From: JANWKQ01 sp040376605
GTDB lineage: Bacteria; Bacteroidota; Bacteroidia; CAIKAF01
Assembly (NCBI GenBank): GCA_040376605.1
Contig: JBEIQI010000019.1
Coordinates: forward strand, 1-21,843
Reading direction: 5' to 3'
DNA: 21,843 nt
Under the pieces are notes generated by a model that saw only the letters and a list, made by a program, of their open reading frames with translations, did no database searches and was not told where the DNA came from. Of this stretch, positions 9,087-16,975 are shown one piece after another. Made by a program: the position numbers and the translations under genes. Each line of letters opens with the position of its first letter. Within the stretch, counting starts at the first letter, position 1.

Positions 9087-9128
9087 AATTAAGTGCTGCG
9101 CTTTTTATCAAAAAAACTCTAATTTATA

Positions 9129-9635
9129 TTAATCAATCTTTTCTCCTTTGCTCAATTTTTTTGTCAATTCATGCAATTCATCTTCGTCACCCGGATTATA
9201 TGAATTATGTTGCCAAACTATATTTCCTTGGCCATCAATTAAAAAAGTATGAGGAACGGTATTTACACTCATGGCACGTTTAAAATCCCCATTAGGGTCA
9301 CAATATACTTCGTAATCCCAAGATTTACCGCTAACGAAAGGCTCTACTTTCGCTACATTTCTGGCATCATCAATGGAAACGGCAATTAATTTAACGCCAG
9401 TTTCCTCCTGCCAGTCGGCATAATCCTCCGCAATGGCCGTAAGCTCAGCTACACATGGCTTGCACCAGGTTGCCCAAAAACTAATAATGATAGGTTTACC
9501 ATTATTTTGAATCTGGCTGGTATTAAAAGATGCTCCTTTAATATCCTGAACGGTTACGGCAGGCAAATTATTCTGACTCACTCCAAGTTGGAAAGCTAAT
9601 CCAAAAACCGCTACTAAAACATATAAATTTCTCAT
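9129..9635 (-). CDS. TlpA-like thiol-disulfide oxidoreductase (thioredoxin fold)
   Basis: An exported thioredoxin-family protein of the TlpA/ResA group that presumably reduces or exchanges disulfides in the periplasm. I take the ATG at 9635 as the start (168 residues, MRNLYVLVAV); the frame extends two codons to a TTG that is unlikely to be used. A signal peptide spans residues about 1-20 (VSQ end). The catalytic WCKPC motif has cysteines at 58 and 61, and the cis-proline loop is TVP (P128). The usual TlpA strand order is visible up to the C-terminal helix. An additional cysteine (C112, in VYCDPNG) is also present. It is the first gene of a minus-strand operon with the DUF6029 barrel and the Omp28-like lipoprotein, and it is divergent from a T9SS cargo pair. 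Confidence 0.9.
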   Translation of the reverse strand: MRNLYVLVAVFGLAFQLGVSQNNLPAVTVQDIKGASFNTSQIQNNGKPIIISFWATWCKPCVAELTAIAEDYADWQEETGVKLIAVSIDDARNVAKVEPFVSGKSWDYEVYCDPNGDFKRAMSVNTVPHTFLIDGQGNIVWQHNSYNPGDEDELHELTKKLSKGEKID

Positions 9636-9862
9636 AATCAATGCTAAAATTTAACTTCCAATGTTAATAAATGTTTTGATAAATGGTTAGTACAAAGTTG
9701 CATTAACCTTTTCATAATACAATAGCACAACTCATGCCAATTCTTGTATTTTTAAGTAAAACGGATGCGGAAACACGAATACCCCTTGCATTTGCATATA
9801 TTAAAAGATTAAATTTGTTCATCAGGTTATTCAATACGGTTATAATTGTATTATTCCTATGT

Positions 9863-9870
9863 TAACTTTG
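9863..9870 (+). promoter_or_regulatory. Promoter -7 element of the T9SS cargo pair
   Basis: TAACTTTG is a perfect match to the Bacteroidota -7 consensus TAnnTTTG, 24 bases before the ATG at 9895. A TTTG box at the usual distance is not visible; only weak TTG-like sequences occur upstream. It lies in the 259-base divergent region shared with the tlpA-like gene, for which I could not find an equally good element on the minus strand. Confidence 0.6.
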
Positions 9871-9894
9871 TAATAAACAGAAAATTTAAGAACG

Positions 9895-10671
9895 ATGAAG
9901 AAATTTTACTTAGTAGCCATTTTAAATTTAATTGGTTTAACGGCCTTTAGCCAAACACCTTTTAAAATAATGACCCCAGTTGGTGGAGCACCTGAACTTT
10001 TAACTCCGGGTGGTATTGATGTAACCGGAGATACCGTTGTTTATTGTAATGAAGATTTAGATTCTTCCATTATTGTTCAAGGTAAACTTTGGATTGTTAA
10101 TCAAAGTGGGGCAAGTATTAATGGTGCAGTAAGAAGATATGAGGAATGTATGGTGAACGGTACAGAAAATTATTTCTGTTGGGATATTTGCTGGAGTGCT
10201 GCGGTAAGTGTATCGGGTCCTATGACCATTGCAAATGGCGACACTGCCAAGTTTTTCTATGGTGATTATAAATCATTAGGTAATGAAGGGGCTAGCATTA
10301 TTAGATACCGCTTTTTTAATGATGATACACCTGCCAATTTTAACGAAGTATATATTAAATTTCATGTGGGTGGAAGTTGTTTAGCCATTGCCGATTGTAA
10401 TGTAGGATTAGATGAGGAAGAGCCTTATTTAAGTTCTGTTTATCCTAACCCAGCAAGCGATCAAATAAATTTCGAATACAATACGGCTGGCAAGGATGGT
10501 TCTATTCAAATTTATGATATTACCGGAAAACAAGTAAGAAACTATGTGGTAAATAGTGGCTCAACCAAATCAACCATTGGATTGGAAGGACTTCATTCAG
10601 GCATATATTTTTACACCTTAAATATTAGCGGCAAACCGCTTGCAACCAAAAAATTCATTATTAAAAATTAA
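9895..10671 (+). CDS. T9SS type A sorting-domain protein, cysteine-containing beta-sandwich
   Basis: A 258-residue secreted protein. The signal peptide covers residues 1-20 (ending TAFSQ). The mature part, about 21-170, is beta-rich and carries six cysteines (51, 85, 95, 99, 162, 168). The segment with GTENYFCWDICW (about 89-100) recurs in many short T9SS cargo proteins of Bacteroidota that I recall, but it has no assigned function. The C-terminal T9SS type A domain (about 180-258) has YPNPASD, a strand-rich core and LHSGIYFYTL, and ends in KKFIIKN. It would be carried across the outer membrane by T9SS and released or attached to the surface. It is separated by only 20 bases from the next gene, without a promoter or terminator between, so the two are probably one operon. 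Confidence 0.85.
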   Translation: MKKFYLVAILNLIGLTAFSQTPFKIMTPVGGAPELLTPGGIDVTGDTVVYCNEDLDSSIIVQGKLWIVNQSGASINGAVRRYEECMVNGTENYFCWDICWSAAVSVSGPMTIANGDTAKFFYGDYKSLGNEGASIIRYRFFNDDTPANFNEVYIKFHVGGSCLAIADCNVGLDEEEPYLSSVYPNPASDQINFEYNTAGKDGSIQIYDITGKQVRNYVVNSGSTKSTIGLEGLHSGIYFYTLNISGKPLATKKFIIKN

Positions 10672-10691
10672 ATCAAATACATCTAAATAAT

Positions 10692-12545
10692 ATGAAACGT
10701 ACACTTATACTAGCTGGGGCTTTAGCAGCCACCTTTGCAGTAAATGCTCAAGTACAAAGAAACGTAATGGCAGAGGCTTTCTCAAATGCCAGTTGCGGAC
10801 CTTGTGCCTCACAAAATCCGGCATATAATGCTTTATTGGGTACTAATACCAGTAAGGTGATTGCTGTAAAATACCAATGGTATTTCCCTGGATATGATCC
10901 AATGAATGCACAAAATCCAACTGAGCCTAATGCTAGAATTGGATATTATGGACAATCAGGAGTTCCTTGTGGAGTGCTTGACGGAACCCTTTTTGCAGGA
11001 CCGAATTATGTAGGAGCTTTAGCCAATTTAGATCAAACAGAAATTGACAATCGTTGGGCTGTTTCATCTCCGTTTAATATCACATTAAACCCAAGTTTAA
11101 ATGCAGGTAAGGATTCAGTAGTAGTTGGTGTTACCATCAATACACCTGCTGCATTTACCGGATCGAATTTAAAATTGCATGTATTATTGGTTGAAAAGAC
11201 CATCACTTTTGCATCAGCTCCTGGATCAAACGGTGAAACAGTTTTCCATCATGTAGTGAGAAAAATGCTTCCAGGTTCTGCAGGATTTGATATACAAGCA
11301 GCATGGACCATGGCTGAAACTCAAAACTATAGTTTTGCGATTCCAATTCCGAATTATATCTATGATCATCAGGAATTAGAAATTGTTGCCTTTGTACAAA
11401 ACAATTCTACCAAAGAAGTTCATCAGGCAGAACAAGCAGATTTACCTGTTTCTGATTTTGCAATCACAAGTAATATTGGCGGTGCTGCAGCTCTTAACTG
11501 TAGCTCATCATTAACTGGTTTAACGGTTGATTTTAAAAATGACGGAAACAATGTAATTACCAGCGCAACTATTAACTACCGTGTTGATGGAGGTACTCCA
11601 TCTGCAGTTCCTTATGCTGGAAGTTTAGCGGTTGGAGCTACCACTCCAATTAGCATTCCTACTATCAGCGGACTTTCAGCTGGTTCACATACTTTGGAAA
11701 CCTATGTTACCAATGTTAATGGATCTGGTTCTGCAGGTTTAATGGGATTGGAATCTAAATCTTTTAATATTTTTACCGGTGCTGCATCTGCAACTCCACT
11801 ATCACAAGCATTTACATCAGCGTCTTTCCCATATGCTAATTGGACATTAGATAATCCAAATCCAAGTCTTAGCTGGGCAAGAGTTACTACCAATAGCGGA
11901 AGTATGAAGTTTGATAACTTTACTTATGCTGCTGGTACCATCAGTAACTTCATCGTTGAGCCTGTAGATATTTCTGGTTTAACTACACCTGTAATGACAT
12001 TTGATGTTGCTTACAGACAATATGCAAGTGAAAATGATAGATTAGAAGTTTTAGTTTCTACTGATTGTGGTGCTAACTGGACAAGCGTATTCAACGAAGC
12101 TGGTTCTACCTTATCAGGTGGTGCTGCTCCTCAAACAAGTGCCTTTACCCCAAGCGCTGCTAACTGGAGAACAGAAACTGTAGACCTTTCAGCTTATAGC
12201 TCTGCTACTTCATTGTTTATTAAATTTAAAGCTACCAGTGCTTATGGTAACAATTTGTATGTTGACAAAATCAATATTCAAAATTCTACGGCTGGTATTG
12301 AAGATAATACTGTAAATAGCTTTAATGTATATCCAAATCCTGCTGCTGATTTTGTAAATGTATCTTTTGTTAACGCAGAAAATGTTACTGTTACATTAAT
12401 CAATGCAGTTGGACAAACTGTTAAAGTATATAACAACGTAAATACCAATACTCAATTAAGCCTTGAAGGTTTAGCAAGTGGAGTATATGTATTAAACGCT
12501 GATATCAACGGACAGCGAGTTATAAAACAAATTATCAAGAACTAA
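10692..12545 (+). CDS. T9SS cargo with Omp28-like CGPC domain and jelly-roll domain
   Basis: A 617-residue secreted protein with a signal peptide (1-20, ending VNAQ). Residues about 21-255 resemble the Omp28-related family: a start of the type VMAEAFSNASCGPC, with cysteines 35 and 38 in a thioredoxin-like CxxC, then a GVPCG segment. A CARDB-like beta domain follows (about 255-360, NDGNNVITSATINYRVDG). Next comes a segment of about 150 residues resembling choice-of-anchor J/cleaved-adhesin jelly rolls (about 370-530, FPYANWTLDN and WRTETVDLSAY). The T9SS type A domain is at about 542-617 (VYPNPAADFV, ending KQIIKN). It is the exported counterpart of the Omp28-like lipoprotein encoded on the opposite strand at 6425-7330. 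A strong terminator follows. Confidence 0.85.
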   Translation: MKRTLILAGALAATFAVNAQVQRNVMAEAFSNASCGPCASQNPAYNALLGTNTSKVIAVKYQWYFPGYDPMNAQNPTEPNARIGYYGQSGVPCGVLDGTLFAGPNYVGALANLDQTEIDNRWAVSSPFNITLNPSLNAGKDSVVVGVTINTPAAFTGSNLKLHVLLVEKTITFASAPGSNGETVFHHVVRKMLPGSAGFDIQAAWTMAETQNYSFAIPIPNYIYDHQELEIVAFVQNNSTKEVHQAEQADLPVSDFAITSNIGGAAALNCSSSLTGLTVDFKNDGNNVITSATINYRVDGGTPSAVPYAGSLAVGATTPISIPTISGLSAGSHTLETYVTNVNGSGSAGLMGLESKSFNIFTGAASATPLSQAFTSASFPYANWTLDNPNPSLSWARVTTNSGSMKFDNFTYAAGTISNFIVEPVDISGLTTPVMTFDVAYRQYASENDRLEVLVSTDCGANWTSVFNEAGSTLSGGAAPQTSAFTPSAANWRTETVDLSAYSSATSLFIKFKATSAYGNNLYVDKINIQNSTAGIEDNTVNSFNVYPNPAADFVNVSFVNAENVTVTLINAVGQTVKVYNNVNTNTQLSLEGLASGVYVLNADINGQRVIKQIIKN

Positions 12546-12564
12546 TTTTAGTTTTTAATATTTA

Positions 12565-12598
12565 GAAAAAGCCGATGTAGCAATACATCGGCTTTTTT
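12565..12598 (+). terminator. Intrinsic terminator after the T9SS cargo pair
   Basis: A perfect 14-pair stem with AGCCGATGTA on the left and TACATCGGCT on the right, loop GCAA, flanked by A and T runs. It begins about 20 bases after the stop at 12545 and ends just where the promoter of the next gene begins, so the two transcription units are insulated. It could also work in reverse. Confidence 0.92.
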
Positions 12599-12599
12599 G

Positions 12600-12630
12600 T
12601 TGCCTACCATTGTATAAATGAATAATTTTG
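12600..12630 (+). promoter_or_regulatory. Promoter of the 12656 T9SS cargo gene
   Basis: TTG at 12600-12602, a 20-base spacer and TAATTTTG at 12623-12630 fit the Bacteroidota consensus. An alternative TTTG at 12596-12599 overlaps the terminator tail. The predicted start of transcription is about 20 bases before the ATG at 12656. Confidence 0.7.
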
Positions 12631-12655
12631 CCCTCAACAAACTAACTTCAATAAA

Positions 12656-14212
12656 ATGAAAAAATTTATCTTCTCAATCATCACATTATTTTCTGGCACC
12701 ATGGCATTTAGTCAGTTTGGAACAGATGTAATTATCAAAAACGCCACAACCATTGATCAAAGAAATGTAAACGTGAGTGCAGCCTTTAATGGTTGGTTAT
12801 ATTCCGCTTTTACTACCTTGGATAGTGCCAATAACGAAGGTGGAATAACGATTATGAAATCGGTTGACAAAGGAACCACATGGCAGGTATTGGATATGTA
12901 TACCAGTCCGAACATTCGATATGAAGATGTAGAAATTGAAGTTGCCGGGTTGGATACCAGTAACCTCAAACTATTTGTGTTAGGCCTTCGACATGATTTG
13001 GGTGGAAGCTACAGAGCTTTTATGGATGTTTACAATGCTACCACCGATAATTTTATTACAGGGTCCGTATTTAGTTATGATGCCGAAGTGAATAGAATTT
13101 ATGATTTAGATTTAGCCACAGATTATCGCATCCCTGCTTTAGGTGCAAGCCCTTATAGTGTTGGGATATTACTTACCAGATATACCTCATTGCAAGATTC
13201 TTTATTATTCTTTGGTTCTATTGACGGAGGATTAAGTTTTACGGTTAGACAAACGGTGGCAACCACTGGCACCTATTTTGGTAAGAACTCCCTGGCCTTT
13301 GGAAGAAGTACATCAGGAAGTAATGGGAGATATTTTGCAGCATGGGAACAAAAGAATGACTCTGCAAGCCGCACCGGTCATATTTATACTTCCAGAAATG
13401 CTTCTACCGTTGATGGTGTTTGGACAAGCCCCATTTGTTTAGACTCACTTTCCAGCGCAATGATTAACCTTTGTCGTAATCCAAGAATTGCAAGTTCCGC
13501 TACAACCGGAGATAATGATAGTGGATCAGTTACTAGCATTGTTTTGGTGGATAGGGATTATTTAGGTAATGCTAGCGACTACGATTTATTGGGTTTTGCC
13601 AATGAAAGATCTCACTTTACCTCCTTCTGGTATCGAATAGATGTAGTGAATACGGGAGAAAACGATATACAACCAGATATTGTTTTTGATACTGACTCCA
13701 ACATGTTTAGGGCCACCTATTTTGATTCGACCAATTTTAAATTAACTTATATCAGCAATGATTGGAATTTGGCAAACCCTAGCACTTGGACAACCGAGGT
13801 ATCACAATATAACGATGTGGCACCTGGAACCAATCCATACCCTCGCCTGGCATATAGCCCATTAGAAAAAGGGATCGCAGCTGCTTGGACTAAAAAAGGC
13901 ACTGGAACTAATGGCGTTGCCATGTTTGATTCGGATTATACAGCCATTTATATTGGAATAGATGAGCAGAATGATTTAACCTTGGATATTTCAACCTATC
14001 CTAACCCAACAACAGATATTTTGAATATCCATGTAGCAGGCACCACTGAAGCCAAACTTCAAGTATTAAACGAATATGGATCAGCTGTTCAAGTTCATCA
14101 AATTTTTGGTGAGCAGCAAATCATATCATTAGCAGGATTGGCTAATGGTATTTATTTGCTTCAATTTGAAATAAATGGTAAAACCATTACTCAAAAAATT
14201 ATTAAGAATTAA
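12656..14212 (+). CDS. T9SS cargo, probable beta-propeller with Asp-box motifs
   Basis: A 518-residue secreted protein with a signal peptide (1-20, ending MAFSQ) and a C-terminal T9SS type A domain (about 445-518, YPNPTTDILN, then LANGIYLLQF, ending QKIIKN). The part between, about 21-440, is beta-rich. Two Asp-box-like motifs can be seen, SVDKGTTW (69-76) and SIDGGLSF (188-195), of the kind found in sialidase and BNR-type propellers. I see none of the arginine-triad features needed to call it a sialidase, so the substrate is unknown and an adhesin or structural role is as likely. It has its own promoter and is followed by a strong terminator, so it is probably monocistronic. Confidence 0.8.
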   Translation: MKKFIFSIITLFSGTMAFSQFGTDVIIKNATTIDQRNVNVSAAFNGWLYSAFTTLDSANNEGGITIMKSVDKGTTWQVLDMYTSPNIRYEDVEIEVAGLDTSNLKLFVLGLRHDLGGSYRAFMDVYNATTDNFITGSVFSYDAEVNRIYDLDLATDYRIPALGASPYSVGILLTRYTSLQDSLLFFGSIDGGLSFTVRQTVATTGTYFGKNSLAFGRSTSGSNGRYFAAWEQKNDSASRTGHIYTSRNASTVDGVWTSPICLDSLSSAMINLCRNPRIASSATTGDNDSGSVTSIVLVDRDYLGNASDYDLLGFANERSHFTSFWYRIDVVNTGENDIQPDIVFDTDSNMFRATYFDSTNFKLTYISNDWNLANPSTWTTEVSQYNDVAPGTNPYPRLAYSPLEKGIAAAWTKKGTGTNGVAMFDSDYTAIYIGIDEQNDLTLDISTYPNPTTDILNIHVAGTTEAKLQVLNEYGSAVQVHQIFGEQQIISLAGLANGIYLLQFEINGKTITQKIIKN

Positions 14213-14234
14213 AGAGTAATCAAAATATTTACAT

Positions 14235-14263
14235 AGCCGACTTATCGCTAAGTCGGCTTTTTT
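14235..14263 (+). terminator. Intrinsic terminator
   Basis: Stem AGCCGACTTA with TAAGTCGGCT, loop TCGC, followed by a T run. It lies 22 bases after the stop at 14212. Its GCCGA..TCGGC core is similar to that of the terminator at 12565-12598, though the middle of the stem differs. Confidence 0.92.
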
Positions 14264-14312
14264 GTTTCCAAAGAAATGTAACATAGCATAGTGTATTCGG
14301 GTAATTAATGTT

Positions 14313-14320
14313 TAAGTTTG
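14313..14320 (+). promoter_or_regulatory. Promoter -7 element before the choice-of-anchor L gene
   Basis: TAAGTTTG matches the Bacteroidota -7 consensus exactly and lies 19 bases before the ATG at 14340 that begins the signal peptide frame. No convincing TTTG box is seen upstream. Its position supports 14340, not 14380, as the original start of the gene. Confidence 0.55.
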
Positions 14321-14339
14321 AATAACCAAATCCCAAATT

Positions 14340-14390
14340 ATGATCAAGAAAATATTCATTATAGCCATTTCGTCCATCAGTGTTTTATAG
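14340..14390 (+). pseudogene. Detached signal-peptide frame of the choice-of-anchor L gene
   Basis: From the ATG at 14340 the sequence reads MIKKIFIIAISSISVL and then hits TAG at 14388-14390. This is a typical Sec signal peptide (two lysines, a hydrophobic core, small residues) but it is in a different frame from the body of the following protein. One extra base, or two missing bases, between about 14380 and 14390 would explain it; the T run at 14383-14386 is a likely site. It is either a real frameshift mutation or a sequencing error. Confidence 0.75.
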
Positions 14391-15372
14391 AGTCATAATT
14401 AGTTCGGGTGGTACCCCTGCATTGCAATTGGTACAGGAGGTAATGACCGGTTATGGTATCAATATTCAAAGTGTTACGGCATTCGGCTCAGTAAATGCTT
14501 ATGGTAATTTTAATGGATGCAATTCAAACATTGGGTTTGACGGGGGTGTTGTTCTAACTACAGGAGAGGTAACCGGACCAAATGGACCTGAAGGACCCAA
14601 CGATTTGCCTCACTCCGGGATCGACAATGGTACAAGTGGATATAACTTAATAGATAGTATTATAAGTCCTCATTATAGTTATAATGCAACGGTATTTGAA
14701 ATTAGTTTTATCCCCACAGGAGATTCTATTTTTTTAAAATATGTTTTTGGTTCAGAAGAATATCTTGAATATGTAGGAAGTCAATTTAGGGATTTGGTAG
14801 CCATGTTTCTTTCGGGTCCCAATCCCAATGGAGGAAATTACATAGATATAAATATTGCTTTAACGCCCTTTACCCAACTTCCTATCTCCATCAATACCGT
14901 AAATAATTCAGTGCTTTCATTATACTATGTATCTAATGAATCTACCGTTGGATCTACCGTTGAATATGATGGTTTTACTCAACCATTCATTGCACGTGCT
15001 GGAGTGAGCCATGATTCAATCTATACCCTCAAAATTGCCATCGCAGATGTAAGTGATGGAATATATGATTCGGGAGTTTTTATTGAGGAATATAGTTTTA
15101 CCAGCGGAAATTTTTTGGAGATTGAAGAGCCTACCGTAGACGATTTTGTTCTATATCCAAATCCTGCAAACAACTATATTCAAGTACAAGCACCTGCAAA
15201 TCTGCCGGTAGAAACTTATATGATAGCGGATGCAATGGGAAGAATAGTTATGACTCAACAAACCGCCTCTTCTGGTTTTACAATGGATGTAAGCTCGTTA
15301 GATGCTGGCTTATATGTAATAACCATGAAAACCGAAAAAGGCTTCACCACCAAAAAAATTATTAAAAACTAA
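14380..15372 (+). CDS. Choice-of-anchor L domain T9SS protein, frameshifted at its N-terminus
   Basis: A 330-residue frame opened by a GTG at 14380. Residues about 10-245 resemble the choice-of-anchor L domain: GCNSNIGFDGGVVLTTGEV (46-64), then FVFGSEEYLEYVGS (121-134) and a flexible FLSGPNPNG (143-151). The C-terminal T9SS type A domain (about 256-330) has LYPNPANNYIQ and SLDAGLYVITM and ends KKIIKN. A T9SS cargo must have a Sec signal peptide. None is present in this frame, but one lies just upstream in another frame (14340-14390). The gene is therefore probably one frame-disrupted gene of about 14340-15372, and the GTG start is an artefact of that. If the frameshift is genuine, the protein cannot be exported normally and the gene may be decaying. 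Such domains occur in surface proteins of unknown ligand. Confidence 0.75.
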   Translation: MFYRVIISSGGTPALQLVQEVMTGYGINIQSVTAFGSVNAYGNFNGCNSNIGFDGGVVLTTGEVTGPNGPEGPNDLPHSGIDNGTSGYNLIDSIISPHYSYNATVFEISFIPTGDSIFLKYVFGSEEYLEYVGSQFRDLVAMFLSGPNPNGGNYIDINIALTPFTQLPISINTVNNSVLSLYYVSNESTVGSTVEYDGFTQPFIARAGVSHDSIYTLKIAIADVSDGIYDSGVFIEEYSFTSGNFLEIEEPTVDDFVLYPNPANNYIQVQAPANLPVETYMIADAMGRIVMTQQTASSGFTMDVSSLDAGLYVITMKTEKGFTTKKIIKN

Positions 15373-15389
15373 GACCCTAGGTTAAGCCA

Positions 15390-16832
15390 TCAAACCTTTC
15401 CAAATTTTTCGATAACCCAGTCATCGTAATTAAAAATACGATTTTGGTTGTCATTATTTTCCCGTAAATAATCGGAGGCCATTTTTTTCAATCCTACATT
15501 CCGTTTAAATCCAGGGGAATAAAACATGAGCTTTACCATGGTTAACAAAACCTTATCCAACCCATCATAATTTTGCCAATCCGTTTTAAAACTCCGCTCA
15601 ATTTGCCTAAGTCTGTATTCGAAATTATCAGGTTCTTCCAACTCATACCTGGTGAGTATTTCAAGAATAGCTAACTGAGCCTTTAAGTGCATATCGGTAT
15701 TTTCGAAAAATTCGTTCCGATAAATATTTTGCAAGGTTTTAACCACCAGTTTAAATTTCTTTTGTATGAAATAAATGAAAGTGAGATTGGCATAATTTAT
15801 TAAAAGGTGATAGGGCTCCAGGATGAGATTTTTTAAGGAAACCACCTTTTGTAAAAGGTCTGCAGCCTTATCCAAATCGATTGCTGCATAAGCATTGATC
15901 TGTAATTGATAAACAAAGTAAATATATTTATCATGCAAGATTCCGTTGTATTCATTCAATGCCTCTTCAATCGCTTTGCTTTTTTCGATGGCCTCATCAT
16001 ACTTCCTTTGCATTAACAATGCATTGCCCCAGTAAACCAATTGTTCGGTTTTAATATCATGGGTTTGTTTATTAAAAATACCAGCTTCCGAAAAATCCTT
16101 ATAGGTTAATGCAAGATACCTTTCCAATTCATTATATTTTTTTTGCTGAACAAGTATTTGACTGATGGTTTTATAAAATTTAATTTTGAATTGTACCGAT
16201 TTAAAAATCCCTTGATCACCTGCAAAACTAGCTAATGTTGTTTCAATTTCTTTGGTAATATTCAACTTAGCCGACATATTTTGAGTTACCCGCAAGCGAT
16301 AAGAAATCAAAGCCAAAATTTCATCTATCGTTTTTATGTTAGTTAGCATTTCCTCATTTAATCTTCGCTTTTTTAAATAAGCTTCAGGATCAATTATCAC
16401 AAGGTCTTTGGTAAATATGATAAACTCATTATAAATGATATCTAGAAAAGAATATTGTTCTTTTATTCGTGCAAATTTTTCGGCCTTTTTTAAATGATGT
16501 AAGGCCAGGTTAAATTGCCTTTTTTCTTTAAATATTTTAAATAAGATGAGATGCCGTTCTGCAATAAAAGAATCGTCCCCTTCAGCGGATTTGATGGTGA
16601 TCAGCAATTCATCAATTAAATGATTGAGTCTGGATTTTAAACGATATAAAGCATTTAACGCTGTTGGTTCATTACCATAAAAGGCCCTGGCTAATTTCTC
16701 ATCATCCGTAATTCCCTTGCGATAATTCTTTAACAGCAGAGAAAGCTTAGATGTAGGCTCACCAATCTTGCGTTGAATATGCCCGATCGTTTTGCTATCC
16801 AAAGAATTTACCAGCTCCTCCAGTACATTCAT
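15390..16832 (-). CDS. Hypothetical helical-repeat (TPR-like) protein
   Basis: A 480-residue cytoplasmic protein with no signal peptide. It is almost entirely helical. Segments such as NLALHHLKKAEKFARIK (around residue 105-121), KYDEAIEKSKAIEEALNEY and LDKAADLLQKVVSLKNL have the small-large spacing of tetratricopeptide repeats. The N-terminal 80 residues (MNVLEELVNSLDSKTIGHI to RLNHLIDELLITI) look like a separate helical domain. I do not recognise a named family or a catalytic motif. Similar long helical-repeat proteins occur in Bacteroidota, where their role is unknown; a scaffold or regulatory role is a guess. It is convergent with the choice-of-anchor L gene, only 17 bases from its stop, and divergent from the gene at 16976. 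It stands alone among T9SS cargo genes. Confidence 0.75.
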   Translation of the reverse strand: MNVLEELVNSLDSKTIGHIQRKIGEPTSKLSLLLKNYRKGITDDEKLARAFYGNEPTALNALYRLKSRLNHLIDELLITIKSAEGDDSFIAERHLILFKIFKEKRQFNLALHHLKKAEKFARIKEQYSFLDIIYNEFIIFTKDLVIIDPEAYLKKRRLNEEMLTNIKTIDEILALISYRLRVTQNMSAKLNITKEIETTLASFAGDQGIFKSVQFKIKFYKTISQILVQQKKYNELERYLALTYKDFSEAGIFNKQTHDIKTEQLVYWGNALLMQRKYDEAIEKSKAIEEALNEYNGILHDKYIYFVYQLQINAYAAIDLDKAADLLQKVVSLKNLILEPYHLLINYANLTFIYFIQKKFKLVVKTLQNIYRNEFFENTDMHLKAQLAILEILTRYELEEPDNFEYRLRQIERSFKTDWQNYDGLDKVLLTMVKLMFYSPGFKRNVGLKKMASDYLRENNDNQNRIFNYDDWVIEKFGKV

Positions 16833-16924
16833 ATTGTAAGTTTTTAATACCCTAATTAACTTATTTACAATTATATAAATATAATAATATTATTTTGAAT
16901 TTGTAATTTTTAGAGAAAATAGGC

Positions 16925-16955
16925 TTTTATTACACTATTGCGGACCATACCTTTG
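16925..16955 (+). promoter_or_regulatory. Promoter of the PKD/DUF7619 cargo gene
   Basis: TTTT at 16925-16928, a 19-base spacer and TACCTTTG at 16948-16955. The -7 box is a perfect consensus match; the -33 box is one base off. It lies 20 bases before the ATG at 16976, inside the divergent region with the helical-repeat gene. Confidence 0.65.
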
Positions 16956-16975
16956 AATTATAAATCTAAAGAATC

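Noticed and set aside
9129..9641. TTG start at 9641 for the TlpA-like gene
   Set aside because: An ATG two codons downstream gives a normal signal peptide; the extra residues add nothing.
12656..14212. Sialidase annotation based on Asp-box motifs
   Set aside because: Only two Asp-box-like motifs are visible and no catalytic arginine triad or nucleophile motif was identified; Asp boxes occur in many non-enzymatic propellers.
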